From: Armatimonadota bacterium
GTDB taxonomy: Bacteria > Armatimonadota > Fimbriimonadia > Fimbriimonadales > Fimbriimonadaceae
Assembly: GCA_020438215.1 (NCBI GenBank)
Contig: JAGQUX010000002.1
Span: forward strand, 62,001 to 126,000
Length of the DNA stretch: 64,000 nt
Reading direction: 5' to 3'
In this document: positions 1 through 7,864 of the stretch, piece by piece
How positions within the stretch are numbered: the first letter of the stretch is position 1
Layout: every line of letters starts with the position of its first letter
Program-made: the position numbers and the translations under genes
Notes under the pieces: model-generated
Seen by the model: only the letters and a program-made list of their open reading frames with translations
Database searches by the model: none
What the model was told of the DNA's origin: nothing

Positions 1-1
1 T

Positions 2-613
2 TTTGCCGCTTGGGGCCTGACTTCTGGTAGTACCAAGTCAACCAAGCCGGAAGAGAAATGGCTGGAAGATCAACTTATCACCGAAGTAGGTGAGTTTGAG
101 TTGGTCAACCCGATGGACGATAACCCTAAGATCAGCTACAAGATGGATGAGAGTTCTTATGAAGCCTTGGAACCGATCGGGATGGCCTGCCAACGCATGA
201 GCGATGATCGTGGGCGACTCTATGATGTTGTCATCATCGCCGCTGACTCGATGAAAGCTCTCCACGATCAAACGGTGTGTTTCCGAGCGCAAGGCTACGA
301 GCTGTATTCCGACGAAATCAAGCCAATTCAAAGCGATGTCCGGGGCCAATACCCCGCGATCTTCTCAACAATTCGTCGAGATGGCGGCCCGATGATCAAC
401 GCGATTTTGGCTTTCCGATCTCCGCGCGGAATGGTGACCTACAACCGCGCGAAAGTCGATTTCTTCTTGTATCAATTGCAAAAGGGTCAACCTGGTCGAG
501 GATTCAGTTACCGATTTATGGGACTGGATGAGACCATTACAATGGAAGACCTTGAATTTTTTGCTCGCAACTATATGGACAAGTTGTACGAAGAGTCGGA
601 AGGTAAAGTCTAA
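2..613 (+). CDS. EpsI-like exosortase-associated protein, 5' truncated
   Basis: The reading frame is open from base 2, so the N-terminus lies outside the window. The visible 203 residues resemble the soluble EpsI/DUF3485 domain that accompanies exosortases in exopolysaccharide loci. The best clue is the HDQTVCFRAQGYEL stretch, comparable to the H-x-P-x-V-C-...-G-W block of EpsI, followed by a strand with AILAFRSPRG and an aromatic-rich C-terminal half (VDFFLYQLQ, FSYRFMG). No membrane segment is visible. It ends 73 bases before a flippase gene on the same strand and belongs to the exopolysaccharide locus by context. An internal TTG at 101 could be mistaken for a start, but the frame continues upstream with protein-like sequence. 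The family assignment is moderate only; an unrelated secreted protein cannot be excluded. Confidence 0.5.
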   Translation, partial: FAAWGLTSGSTKSTKPEEKWLEDQLITEVGEFELVNPMDDNPKISYKMDESSYEALEPIGMACQRMSDDRGRLYDVVIIAADSMKALHDQTVCFRAQGYELYSDEIKPIQSDVRGQYPAIFSTIRRDGGPMINAILAFRSPRGMVTYNRAKVDFFLYQLQKGQPGRGFSYRFMGLDETITMEDLEFFARNYMDKLYEESEGKV

Positions 614-686
614 ATCCTGGACTTGATCCGTCCGAATTGGAAAGAGGGGCTCGGCAAACTGTCGATCCCCTTTTCTTATCATCGCT

Positions 687-2048
687 ATGAGCCACTCCGC
701 TGAGCCTGAAATGACGCACGAGCAGAAAATTGCTCAGTTGCGTTCGCAAAGTGTTCGGAAGTCGATGAAAGTCTCCTTGCTCAGCAAGACGATGGGTGCG
801 CTTATCCAGTTGATTGGACTTCCCATTGCGGCGCATCACTTAGGAAAACTGTATGGTGTCTATGGCCCCCTCGCGAGTCTGATGCTCGTCGTTGGGACAG
901 TGAACTTGGGGGTTGGCCCCGGGCTCTCACAACGGCTTTCCGGGTTGGTGCTCAAAGATCAAGAGGAGGAGGAGCGTCAATGGTTCTCGAATGCGTTTTA
1001 TCTCACTCTTTGGGCTCTGATCTTGATACTTATCATCGGCCTCGTCGTTGCTCTGTTCGTTCCGATTGACCGCATTCTAGGCAACGACTTTGTTGGTTAT
1101 CGTTCTGAGGGTAAGGCGGGTTTGATAGCAGTTGTTGTTCTGGGGTGTATCCAGAATCTGTTTTCAGCCTTTGATGGCGCATACATCGGGCTGCTGGAAG
1201 ACTATAAGGTTCGGTTTTACAATGCGATTGGATATGGTCTGTCACTGCTGGCTTTGGTGATCGTGCCTTTCTTCCCGAAGAGCCTGCCGCTTATGCTCTT
1301 TGCGGTCTTTGGAACAGCGTTCCTGCCGAAGCTGATCTCCTCATATCGATTGATGATGGTGGAGCGTCCGTATTTGCGGCCGCGTTGGGCGGATTTCGCG
1401 AAGGAGAAGTTCTCCGACCTCATCTCTTCGAATATGGCTTTTACGCTTTGCCAGATGGGTGATTTGGGAATCACTTCTTTGGGGATCATTTTGGTAGCGA
1501 ACCTTGGTGGTACGGAGGCAAGTGAGAAGGCTACGAACGTCATTTACTACCTCACAGTTTTGGCGACCGTTCAGACAATGATTACCGGGTCGGTTTGGCC
1601 GGCAATGAGCAATGCCTGGCGGCAAGGCGACATCGCATGGTTTAAGCGTGTATTTCGCAAAGCCGTTTTGATATTGCTTGGGGCGGGAACAGTTTTCGCT
1701 CTTGGGTTAGCAACCGTCGGCGAGCCAGTTATCGGCTACATTTTCAAGAATCGTGGGCCGCTGGATGGTGCAACAACCGCCTGGATGGGCGTAGCCGTTA
1801 TTATCACCTTTATCGAGATGATGCTCGTGAGTGTGTTCATGTCCATCGGAAAGTTGTGGGATGCGGCGGGGGCGTCGCTAACTCGTGGGTTGCTCGGACT
1901 GGTACTTGCCGGATTCCTTTATCGAGCGATGGGAATGCCCGGCTTTGTAATTGGGATCATCGTTGCCCGTTCGCTGAGCCTGGGTTGGATGTGGATGCGG
2001 TACCAGAAGCACCTCTCACTGGCAGAAACAAATCAGTCTGTTGGCTGA
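687..2048 (+). CDS. Polysaccharide flippase (Wzx/MurJ-like, MOP superfamily)
   Basis: A 453-residue inner-membrane protein with about twelve hydrophobic segments, beginning near residue 30 after a short charged N-terminal tail. The pattern LLSKTMGALIQLIGLPIAAHHLG and the following glycine-rich second helix are typical of Wzx O-unit flippases, which move lipid-linked oligosaccharide repeat units across the cytoplasmic membrane. The ATG at 687 is used because only a short acidic/polar tail separates it from the first helix. It sits in an exopolysaccharide locus with an O-antigen-ligase-like gene directly opposite; the two 3' ends overlap by 16 bases. The substrate cannot be read from the sequence. 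A MATE-type exporter is less likely given the neighbours. Confidence 0.8.
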   Translation: MSHSAEPEMTHEQKIAQLRSQSVRKSMKVSLLSKTMGALIQLIGLPIAAHHLGKLYGVYGPLASLMLVVGTVNLGVGPGLSQRLSGLVLKDQEEEERQWFSNAFYLTLWALILILIIGLVVALFVPIDRILGNDFVGYRSEGKAGLIAVVVLGCIQNLFSAFDGAYIGLLEDYKVRFYNAIGYGLSLLALVIVPFFPKSLPLMLFAVFGTAFLPKLISSYRLMMVERPYLRPRWADFAKEKFSDLISSNMAFTLCQMGDLGITSLGIILVANLGGTEASEKATNVIYYLTVLATVQTMITGSVWPAMSNAWRQGDIAWFKRVFRKAVLILLGAGTVFALGLATVGEPVIGYIFKNRGPLDGATTAWMGVAVIITFIEMMLVSVFMSIGKLWDAAGASLTRGLLGLVLAGFLYRAMGMPGFVIGIIVARSLSLGWMWMRYQKHLSLAETNQSVG

Positions 2049-3385
2049 TTATCTGCAGCGTGCTTCTCAGAGAAATTCACCAATAAAGCTGAATGGTTGA
2101 ATCGATCAATGGACTCTTGCGAGTTGCGCCCCATAATGGCAAGTTCGGCTGTCGCCGCGACACAGAATCCGCAGATCAAGAACGTCGCGTTCGAGAGAAT
2201 ATCGGAAAGGTGGAACAGGTCAGTTGCTTCTGCAACGGATCGGAAAAAGAGCAGAACCAACAGGGCAAGGCTGATTCGCCCCATATGCCTGACCTTATCA
2301 TCCTGTGCAAATTTGTAAACGCGGTAAGACGTGACCGACACCGCCATGAAGAAGAAGAGATAAAGCGAGAGCCCAACGATCCCGGTTTCGGTGCCGTATT
2401 TCGCAACAAAGTTATCGACCTGGAAGCCCGCATTATATCCATAGCCGACAATAGGCGATTTTTTGAATTCGTCGTAGGCGTATTGGAGTTTAGTTACACG
2501 TCCAGCCGTGGGGTCTGTTGTGTTGGTTCGTTCAATGATCGATTTGACCGGCGCGAACTCCGACAGAGCAGGGGCAAGAGCTAAGAAGGCAATGAATCCG
2601 ACGCCAAGTACAAGGAAACTGGCGAGAATGGTTTTGCCGGCGTTGCGTCCTAATCCCAGCACCCAATAAATAAAGAGCGCGATGAACAGCGCGGCCAATG
2701 TCGTACGAGATTGCGTGAGCAAGAGGATGTAGAGGGCAACGCCCCCGCCGAAGAATCGGCTGGGAAGTTTGAGCGTTTTTGTACAAACGACAAACACCAT
2801 CAGAACCCCGGCGTAGATCGAAACTGTGTTCGGGTGGAGCCAATCAGGAGCTGCAAACCGTCCACCGGATAAGCCGAAACCACGGCTTTGGGCAAAGATC
2901 GCCGTTGCCACCAAGATGACGACGGTTCCTCGGTAGATCCATTTTGTCGCTATCTTGAGGAGTTGTTCGTGGTTTGCAACAAGGGTTCGGGGCAGGATGA
3001 TAAACATCGCTACGTTCCGAATCAAGAGGAAGACGGTGAAACCAATCGAGTTGAGGTAGCCAATTCGACCGCCAAAGAACTGATTCGGAATCCCAAATAG
3101 CCCTGAAACAGTGACAACAAACAGAAGGATATCGACGGCAAGGAATGGAAAGCGTGAACGTCCGAGCGACTCAATCCAGAAGGTGAGAAGCATCAGTATG
3201 AGCCACATTCCGCCCCAGACAAAGTACGCTTTGTCGTTGAGCATCTTGTTCGCAAGAATCATCTGCGAAATGGGGAGGAAGAAGAAAACGATCGACATCC
3301 AAATCTCAATAAGCCGCTCGGACTTAGCGGGTGCACCCCACTGCCCTTTGACATAAGGCGGGTTGAAGAGATTTGAATTAGCCAT
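2033..3385 (-). CDS. O-antigen ligase / polymerase-like membrane protein
   Basis: A 450-residue polytopic protein with about eleven membrane segments and a larger periplasmic loop (LSEFAPVKSIIERTNTTDPTAGRVTKLQYAYDEFKKSPIVGYG). This loop matches the Wzy_C/RfaL architecture, in which the R-x3-L-x3-A-x3-F-x2-P-x2-G-x-G block (here from R.TKLQYAYDEFKKSP to VGYGYN) is the hallmark. Members either polymerise O-units or transfer glycan to a lipid or protein acceptor, with undecaprenyl-linked substrates at the periplasmic face. The gene lies 44 bases downstream of the Wzz/Wzc-type gene on the same strand, so co-transcription is likely. Ligase and polymerase cannot be told apart from sequence. Confidence 0.8.
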   Translation of the reverse strand: MANSNLFNPPYVKGQWGAPAKSERLIEIWMSIVFFFLPISQMILANKMLNDKAYFVWGGMWLILMLLTFWIESLGRSRFPFLAVDILLFVVTVSGLFGIPNQFFGGRIGYLNSIGFTVFLLIRNVAMFIILPRTLVANHEQLLKIATKWIYRGTVVILVATAIFAQSRGFGLSGGRFAAPDWLHPNTVSIYAGVLMVFVVCTKTLKLPSRFFGGGVALYILLLTQSRTTLAALFIALFIYWVLGLGRNAGKTILASFLVLGVGFIAFLALAPALSEFAPVKSIIERTNTTDPTAGRVTKLQYAYDEFKKSPIVGYGYNAGFQVDNFVAKYGTETGIVGLSLYLFFFMAVSVTSYRVYKFAQDDKVRHMGRISLALLVLLFFRSVAEATDLFHLSDILSNATFLICGFCVAATAELAIMGRNSQESIDRFNHSALLVNFSEKHAADNQPTD

Positions 3386-3429
3386 GGTGAAAAGTGTGTG
3401 AGGAGCGAACCTCGCTCCTCACGTTTTCT

Positions 3430-5511
3430 TTAGGCGTTGTCCAGACGAGCCTGTTTGACTTTCAGGCGGTTGTGGACGATACCAGCGAATCGCGGGGAAG
3501 CGGCGCGGAGGAGTCCGACTGCATCGGCGAATTCGGCTTTGCTAGATTTGCCAAGGTGCATGACCAAGGCGGCGGCATCGACGTTTGGTGCGAGGGATGG
3601 CGTATCTGCCAAGCCTAGAGTTGGGCAGGTATCGAAGAGAACCATGTCGCTTCGATTTTCCAGATCCTTGATCAAGGCCTTCATCCGTGGGGAGCCAAGT
3701 GCTTCCACAGCGTTGGCCGGAGTTGTCCCCGCGGAGATCACCATGAGATTCGGAACTGCAGTTTCTTGGATGACATCATCGACATTCGCACTGCCAAGTA
3801 GAACATCACCGATACCCGGTTGCGGTTCTTTGCCGAACAATGTATGAGTGGATGGGTTGCGGAAGTTGGTGTCAACCAAGATTGTCTTTTGTCCGTTAAG
3901 GGCAAAAGCAACTGCCAGGTTTGAGACAACGACAGTTTTTCCTTCGCCTTTCTTGGTGCTAGTGAGCAAAAGACTCTTGATCGGCTTGTCATCAGATAGG
4001 AATCCAATCACGGAGCGCAGGACACGATAGCTTTCGAACGCCACCGATGTTTGCGGATCGGTAATAAGTGCGTTACGGCTACCCGGTCGCTCGGGGATGC
4101 GAGCAAGGACATCGCTATGGGAGAGTGCGTAAGCATCTTCCACACTATTGACCTTGTCTTGCAGAGAGTCTCGAGTCAGAGCAAAAATCACTGCCAGCGC
4201 AAAGGAAAGCAAACCAGCAAGAACCATGTTGATCATCCAGTTCGGACGGGTTTGTTGCGGGAAGCTAACCTGGGTCAAGCTGTTGACCGGGCTTCGCATT
4301 TCGTTATCGCGTAGGCTAAATCGATCCTTGAATTGGTTGAGCGTGGTGAGCGATTCGCGGTGAGTCAGGATGCGTCGCTCAATGTCAGCCTGTTGTGCAG
4401 AAAGACCAGCCAAAGCGTTGACTCGGTTTTGACGGTCAGCGACCAATCGACTAAGGGATTGAGCTCGTTGCGCTGATGCAGATCGCTCAGCTTTTGCTTC
4501 ACTAATTCGCCGAACCAAAGCGTCGTATTCAGGATTGGATTCCTTGTACTCGGCATTGATTTCTTTCTCCATATCCGCGATCTGCTTTTTCTGTGCGGCA
4601 ATTTGGTTGTCAATTTCTTTGACTTGCGGCGCATCGGCAAGATAGCGAGTGGTGAGTTGCTCACGCTGAACTTCAAGTGCGGCGAGGGTTGCGCGGTTGC
4701 GGAGAAGTTCGTCTTTGTTTGCTTGGACAAGGACTCGAGTTCGCTCTGCCGGTGTGCGTGCAAGTTCCGCTTCTAGCTGAGATTGGGCAGCAACAGCGGC
4801 GGCTTCACGGCTTTCCGCGTCAGCGAGAGATTGCTCAAGGGTCGCGGCGGTGTTGAGTCGATATTGCAGTTCTGAGTTGCTATCGACAACGCTGTTTTGT
4901 TGTTTGAAGCCAGCGTAGTCACTTTCTGCTTGGTTGAGAGCGGCTTGCTCTTCACCGATTCGGCTATCCAAGAATTGCACACCGCGCTGAACACGCTCTT
5001 GCTTGAGGCCATTCAGGTAGTCGGCGAAAACTTGCGGGTAGTTGCCGGCGACGGTTGCTGCTTGCTCATCATCAGCACCTTCAGCAACAACGATGTAAAC
5101 GTTAGAATCTTTCTTTTGCCGAATGGTGATCTTTGGCAAATCTTCAAGGTCGGCGAGTGTGCGAGGCTGCGGAATGTTGCTTGCCTCTAGAACCTTGAAG
5201 AAAATGTCCTGAGATTGCAAGAGTTCCAACTGAGTGGCCATGGAGTAGCTGGAACCAGGGACGGTCAAACCTTCGAGGATGTTATCGGGAGTTGCGTTAA
5301 CACCGTTCGGGGATGGACCTTCAATCAAAACTTCGGTGAGTGCCGCGTACGATTTCGGCATCAACAGTGAGACTCCCACACCGATCAAAAGACCGATGAT
5401 GAGAGTTGACCAGAAAACGCCTTTGTTCCGGGCGATTGTTCGGGTCAATTCACCGATAGTGAGAACCCCAGCTTGGGGTGAATCTTGAATCTTGCTTACT
5501 GTGCTGGCCAT
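3430..5511 (-). CDS. Wzz/Wzc-type polysaccharide chain-length protein with BY-kinase-like ATPase domain
   Basis: A 693-residue fusion. Residues about 30-60 form the first membrane helix, followed by a Wzz-like periplasmic segment with a long coiled coil (about 190-410), a second helix near 435 and a cytosolic ATPase domain from about 500. Walker A is TSTKKGEGKT. Walker A' is ILVDTNFRNP, where the usual second Asp is Asn. Walker B is MVLFDTCPT. BY-kinases control chain length and export of capsule or exopolysaccharide, cycling through phosphorylation of a C-terminal tyrosine cluster. This protein ends in KVKQARLDNA with no tyrosines, so classical autophosphorylation looks impossible. Start: ATG at 5511 with GGAG about 7 bases upstream. 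Divergence from the kinase consensus makes true kinase activity uncertain. Confidence 0.85.
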   Translation of the reverse strand: MASTVSKIQDSPQAGVLTIGELTRTIARNKGVFWSTLIIGLLIGVGVSLLMPKSYAALTEVLIEGPSPNGVNATPDNILEGLTVPGSSYSMATQLELLQSQDIFFKVLEASNIPQPRTLADLEDLPKITIRQKKDSNVYIVVAEGADDEQAATVAGNYPQVFADYLNGLKQERVQRGVQFLDSRIGEEQAALNQAESDYAGFKQQNSVVDSNSELQYRLNTAATLEQSLADAESREAAAVAAQSQLEAELARTPAERTRVLVQANKDELLRNRATLAALEVQREQLTTRYLADAPQVKEIDNQIAAQKKQIADMEKEINAEYKESNPEYDALVRRISEAKAERSASAQRAQSLSRLVADRQNRVNALAGLSAQQADIERRILTHRESLTTLNQFKDRFSLRDNEMRSPVNSLTQVSFPQQTRPNWMINMVLAGLLSFALAVIFALTRDSLQDKVNSVEDAYALSHSDVLARIPERPGSRNALITDPQTSVAFESYRVLRSVIGFLSDDKPIKSLLLTSTKKGEGKTVVVSNLAVAFALNGQKTILVDTNFRNPSTHTLFGKEPQPGIGDVLLGSANVDDVIQETAVPNLMVISAGTTPANAVEALGSPRMKALIKDLENRSDMVLFDTCPTLGLADTPSLAPNVDAAALVMHLGKSSKAEFADAVGLLRAASPRFAGIVHNRLKVKQARLDNA

Positions 5512-5554
5512 TCTTGCTCCAGTTAGTTACGGCACACTCTGTCCGTAGGGGTGG

Positions 5555-5560
5555 ATTGTA
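5555..5560 (-). promoter_or_regulatory. Candidate -10 element for the Wzz/Wzc-type gene
   Basis: On the minus strand the sequence reads CAGGTACAATCC, giving TACAAT as a -10 hexamer about 44 bases before the ATG at 5511. No good -35 hexamer is visible at 16-18 bases. This would separate transcription of the ligase/Wzc pair from the upstream manC gene. Inferred by eye only. Confidence 0.35.
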
Positions 5561-5658
5561 CCTGGCAATGAACTCGGATTGACCCGCAATTGCCCCCAAT
5601 CCCCGCTAGATTTTCGGGTGTTTTTGTGGTTTTCCCCCCTCGAATATTGAGGTTTGGC

Positions 5659-6708
5659 TTATTCCAAGAATTTTTTGACTTCTTGAGCGCGATCTTTTGG
5701 GCAAACGAGCACCGCTTCTGGAGTCACTACAACGACAAGATCATCGACTCCGAGAAGACAAACTTCGGCGTCGGATCGGTCGACATAGACGACGTTGTTG
5801 TTCGCTTCTATCGCTCGACTTTTCCCGAGAGCGACGTTGCCGGAGTTATCAGCTGGGTAGGTGCGCTCAATTGAATCCCAGGCTCCCAAATCATCCCAGG
5901 TGAATGTCGCTTCGACGACCATCACTTTGCGGGCTTTTTCCATCAGGGCAAAGTCGATGGAGATGCTAGGCAATTCTGCAAATGCGTTTTCGGCGGCCTC
6001 TGTGTCGCCTTGGGACAGATGCCCCGCGATTTCCCGAGTAATGCGAGCCATTTCCGGTTGAGCGAGTTCCATTTCCGCCATAAACGTGGCGAGGGTGTAG
6101 AAGAACATCCCTGAATTCCAGAGGAAGTTGCCAGCAGAGATGAATTGCTCGGCTGTATCGCGATCAGGTTTTTCTCGAAATCGAATGACATCGAATGCCT
6201 TGCCGTTAGCATCACCGACTTCGATGTAGCCGTAGCCAGTCTCGGGGCGATCTGGGCGAATCCCGATGGTGACAATAGCCCCGTGTTCTTCCGCGGTTTC
6301 CATTGCATTGAGAACCGTTTTGGTGAACTCGGCTTCCGGGTCAATGCGCTGATCGGCGGTCAAGACGGCGATAGTGGTATCTGCCCAATCGGTCGGATTT
6401 TGTGCGATGACATTGGCGGCTACCCAGATCAAACAGCCAGACGTATTGCGCTTGTGGGGTTCAGCGGTCACTTGTTCCGGCTTGAGGTTTGAGCAGGCAG
6501 ATTGTGAGGTTGCCTGAAGAGGTTTGCCCGTGGCAATGTGGGTGCATTCCAGTCCAACAATGCTCGCGGCTCTCTCGACGGACTGCTCAAGGAGGGTTGC
6601 GTCGGGTGATGCGAGTTTGAGGAATTGCTTAGGGCGTTCGTTGGTGCTGACGGGCCAGAATCGTTGCCCCGATCCCCCCGCCATGATGAACGCAAGGCGC
6701 TTCGCCAT
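5659..6708 (-). CDS. manC: Mannose-1-phosphate guanylyltransferase (GDP-mannose pyrophosphorylase)
   Basis: A 349-residue nucleotidyltransferase that makes GDP-mannose from mannose-1-phosphate and GTP in the cytosol. The N-terminus carries the signature FIMAGGSGQRFWPVST followed by RPKQFL, the substrate-binding EKP motif appears in FREKPDRDT, and WNSGMFFY is the conserved active-site loop. The length matches the monofunctional enzyme; the C-terminal phosphomannose isomerase (cupin) domain of bifunctional ManC/AlgA proteins (about 470 residues) is missing. Its start codon shares one base with the upstream lipoprotein stop (TAATG), which suggests translational coupling. The product would feed the glycan locus here and the GDP-mannose 3,5-epimerase-like gene at 29.8 kb. 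Confidence 0.9.
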   Translation of the reverse strand: MAKRLAFIMAGGSGQRFWPVSTNERPKQFLKLASPDATLLEQSVERAASIVGLECTHIATGKPLQATSQSACSNLKPEQVTAEPHKRNTSGCLIWVAANVIAQNPTDWADTTIAVLTADQRIDPEAEFTKTVLNAMETAEEHGAIVTIGIRPDRPETGYGYIEVGDANGKAFDVIRFREKPDRDTAEQFISAGNFLWNSGMFFYTLATFMAEMELAQPEMARITREIAGHLSQGDTEAAENAFAELPSISIDFALMEKARKVMVVEATFTWDDLGAWDSIERTYPADNSGNVALGKSRAIEANNNVVYVDRSDAEVCLLGVDDLVVVVTPEAVLVCPKDRAQEVKKFLE

Positions 6709-7076
6709 TATTCGGTCACCCGCGTGAATGCCCCGGAAATGAATCCGCCACCAGTCAGGATGATTTGCTTATCTGACTTCCAAGAGAGTTCGACAGTCTG
6801 CTCTTTGGCCATGTCGCCCATGTTGCCGAACATTCCTGGAAGCCCTTGAAGCTGGAAGTCGCTCATGGTGAGGCGCGGGCCTTCTTGCTTCCATTTTCCG
6901 ACGGCGTTGACGGTGACCCCTTGTGACATCGTCATGTTCATAGTTTGATCGCCGAGGAACTCGATTTCCAGCGGGAGAATGTCAGATTTCCATTTGCCAA
7001 CAAGTGTTTGCTTTTTGCATCCCACCATCGTGAATAGGAGGATGCCAATCAGGGCAAAATTGAACCAGCGGGGCAT
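6708..7076 (-). CDS. Small lipoprotein, function unknown
   Basis: A 122-residue protein with a lipoprotein signal peptide: hydrophobic segment FALIGILLFT and lipobox MVGC, with Cys20 as the predicted acylation site, then KKQTLVGKWKSD. The mature part alternates beta-like stretches with two W-containing repeats (LVGKWKSD and AVGKWKQE) and resembles the lipocalin-like 'kwklk' small domains seen in many secreted proteins. This resemblance is weak and gives no function. The stop overlaps the manC start by one base, so the two are probably co-transcribed. The nth gene begins 23 bases away on the opposite strand, so the divergent promoters must be very compact. Confidence 0.7.
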   Translation of the reverse strand: MPRWFNFALIGILLFTMVGCKKQTLVGKWKSDILPLEIEFLGDQTMNMTMSQGVTVNAVGKWKQEGPRLTMSDFQLQGLPGMFGNMGDMAKEQTVELSWKSDKQIILTGGGFISGAFTRVTE

Positions 7077-7099
7077 ATGGGGAGTGTATCCTGACTTAC

Positions 7100-7864
7100 A
7101 TGAAAACAGGCGGGCGGTCAGGCCGAAAACAGGTAAGAAAGCCGCGTCTGTCGTTTGAACTTGGAGAGTTGCTGGATCGCTTAGAGGTGGTTTATGGGCG
7201 ATCCCGATATATCAATCGCTTTGATCCGATGGAGGAACTCGTCAGTTGCATCCTCAGCCAGAACACCGCGGATGCGAATTCGTTTCCATCGTTCATTCGC
7301 TTGAGGGCGGCAGTTCCCGACTGGGCGGAGATGGAGTTGATGCCTGTCGAAGAGTTAGAGCTTCTCATCAAGAAAGCGGGCTTGGCGAAGCAAAAAGCAA
7401 GGTCGATTCAGGCAGCTTTAGGGGCGATTCGTGAGAAGTTTGGGATGTATTCGCTGGATGATCTCAGGAATTGGGAGGTTGAACAAGCGCGAGACTGGCT
7501 GACGACAATCCCTGGAGTCGGCCCAAAGACAGCCTCGATTGTTCTTTGTTTTGCACTCGGCCGAGATACTGTGCCGGTTGACACTCATATCCACCGGGTG
7601 GGGAAGCGGCTTGGGATTTTCTCAGAGGGGATGGATGCAAATCGGGCTCATGAAGTGATGGATTTGCTCGTAGAGCCAGGGCAAGGGTTTCGGATACATA
7701 ACACCTTGATCCAACATGGGCGACAAACTTGCATGGCCCCGATTCCGAATTGTGCGGCGTGCGTGATTCGGGATGATTGCCGCTGGTTCAAGCGGGTTGG
7801 GCCAGAAAAGCTTCGAGAGCAAATGCGGAAAAAGCGAACGGGAGGAAAACGTGTTTCGGGATGA
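7100..7864 (+). CDS. nth: Endonuclease III-like DNA glycosylase/AP lyase
   Basis: A 254-residue base-excision repair enzyme of the HhH-GPD superfamily. The helix-hairpin-helix motif IPGVGPKTA carries the catalytic Lys (about residue 149), and the catalytic Asp lies in VDTHIHRVGKRLG. The C-terminal iron-sulfur ligands follow the Nth spacing: CMAPIPNCAACVIRDDC is C-x6-C-x2-C-x5-C. It is about 40 residues longer than E. coli Nth because of basic extensions at both ends. The ATG at 7100 starts just after a divergent lipoprotein gene. The 3' end overlaps the start of glnE by 14 bases. Substrate choice (oxidised pyrimidines or other lesions) cannot be read from this, but the Lys/Asp pair indicates a bifunctional glycosylase/lyase. 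Confidence 0.9.
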   Translation: MKTGGRSGRKQVRKPRLSFELGELLDRLEVVYGRSRYINRFDPMEELVSCILSQNTADANSFPSFIRLRAAVPDWAEMELMPVEELELLIKKAGLAKQKARSIQAALGAIREKFGMYSLDDLRNWEVEQARDWLTTIPGVGPKTASIVLCFALGRDTVPVDTHIHRVGKRLGIFSEGMDANRAHEVMDLLVEPGQGFRIHNTLIQHGRQTCMAPIPNCAACVIRDDCRWFKRVGPEKLREQMRKKRTGGKRVSG

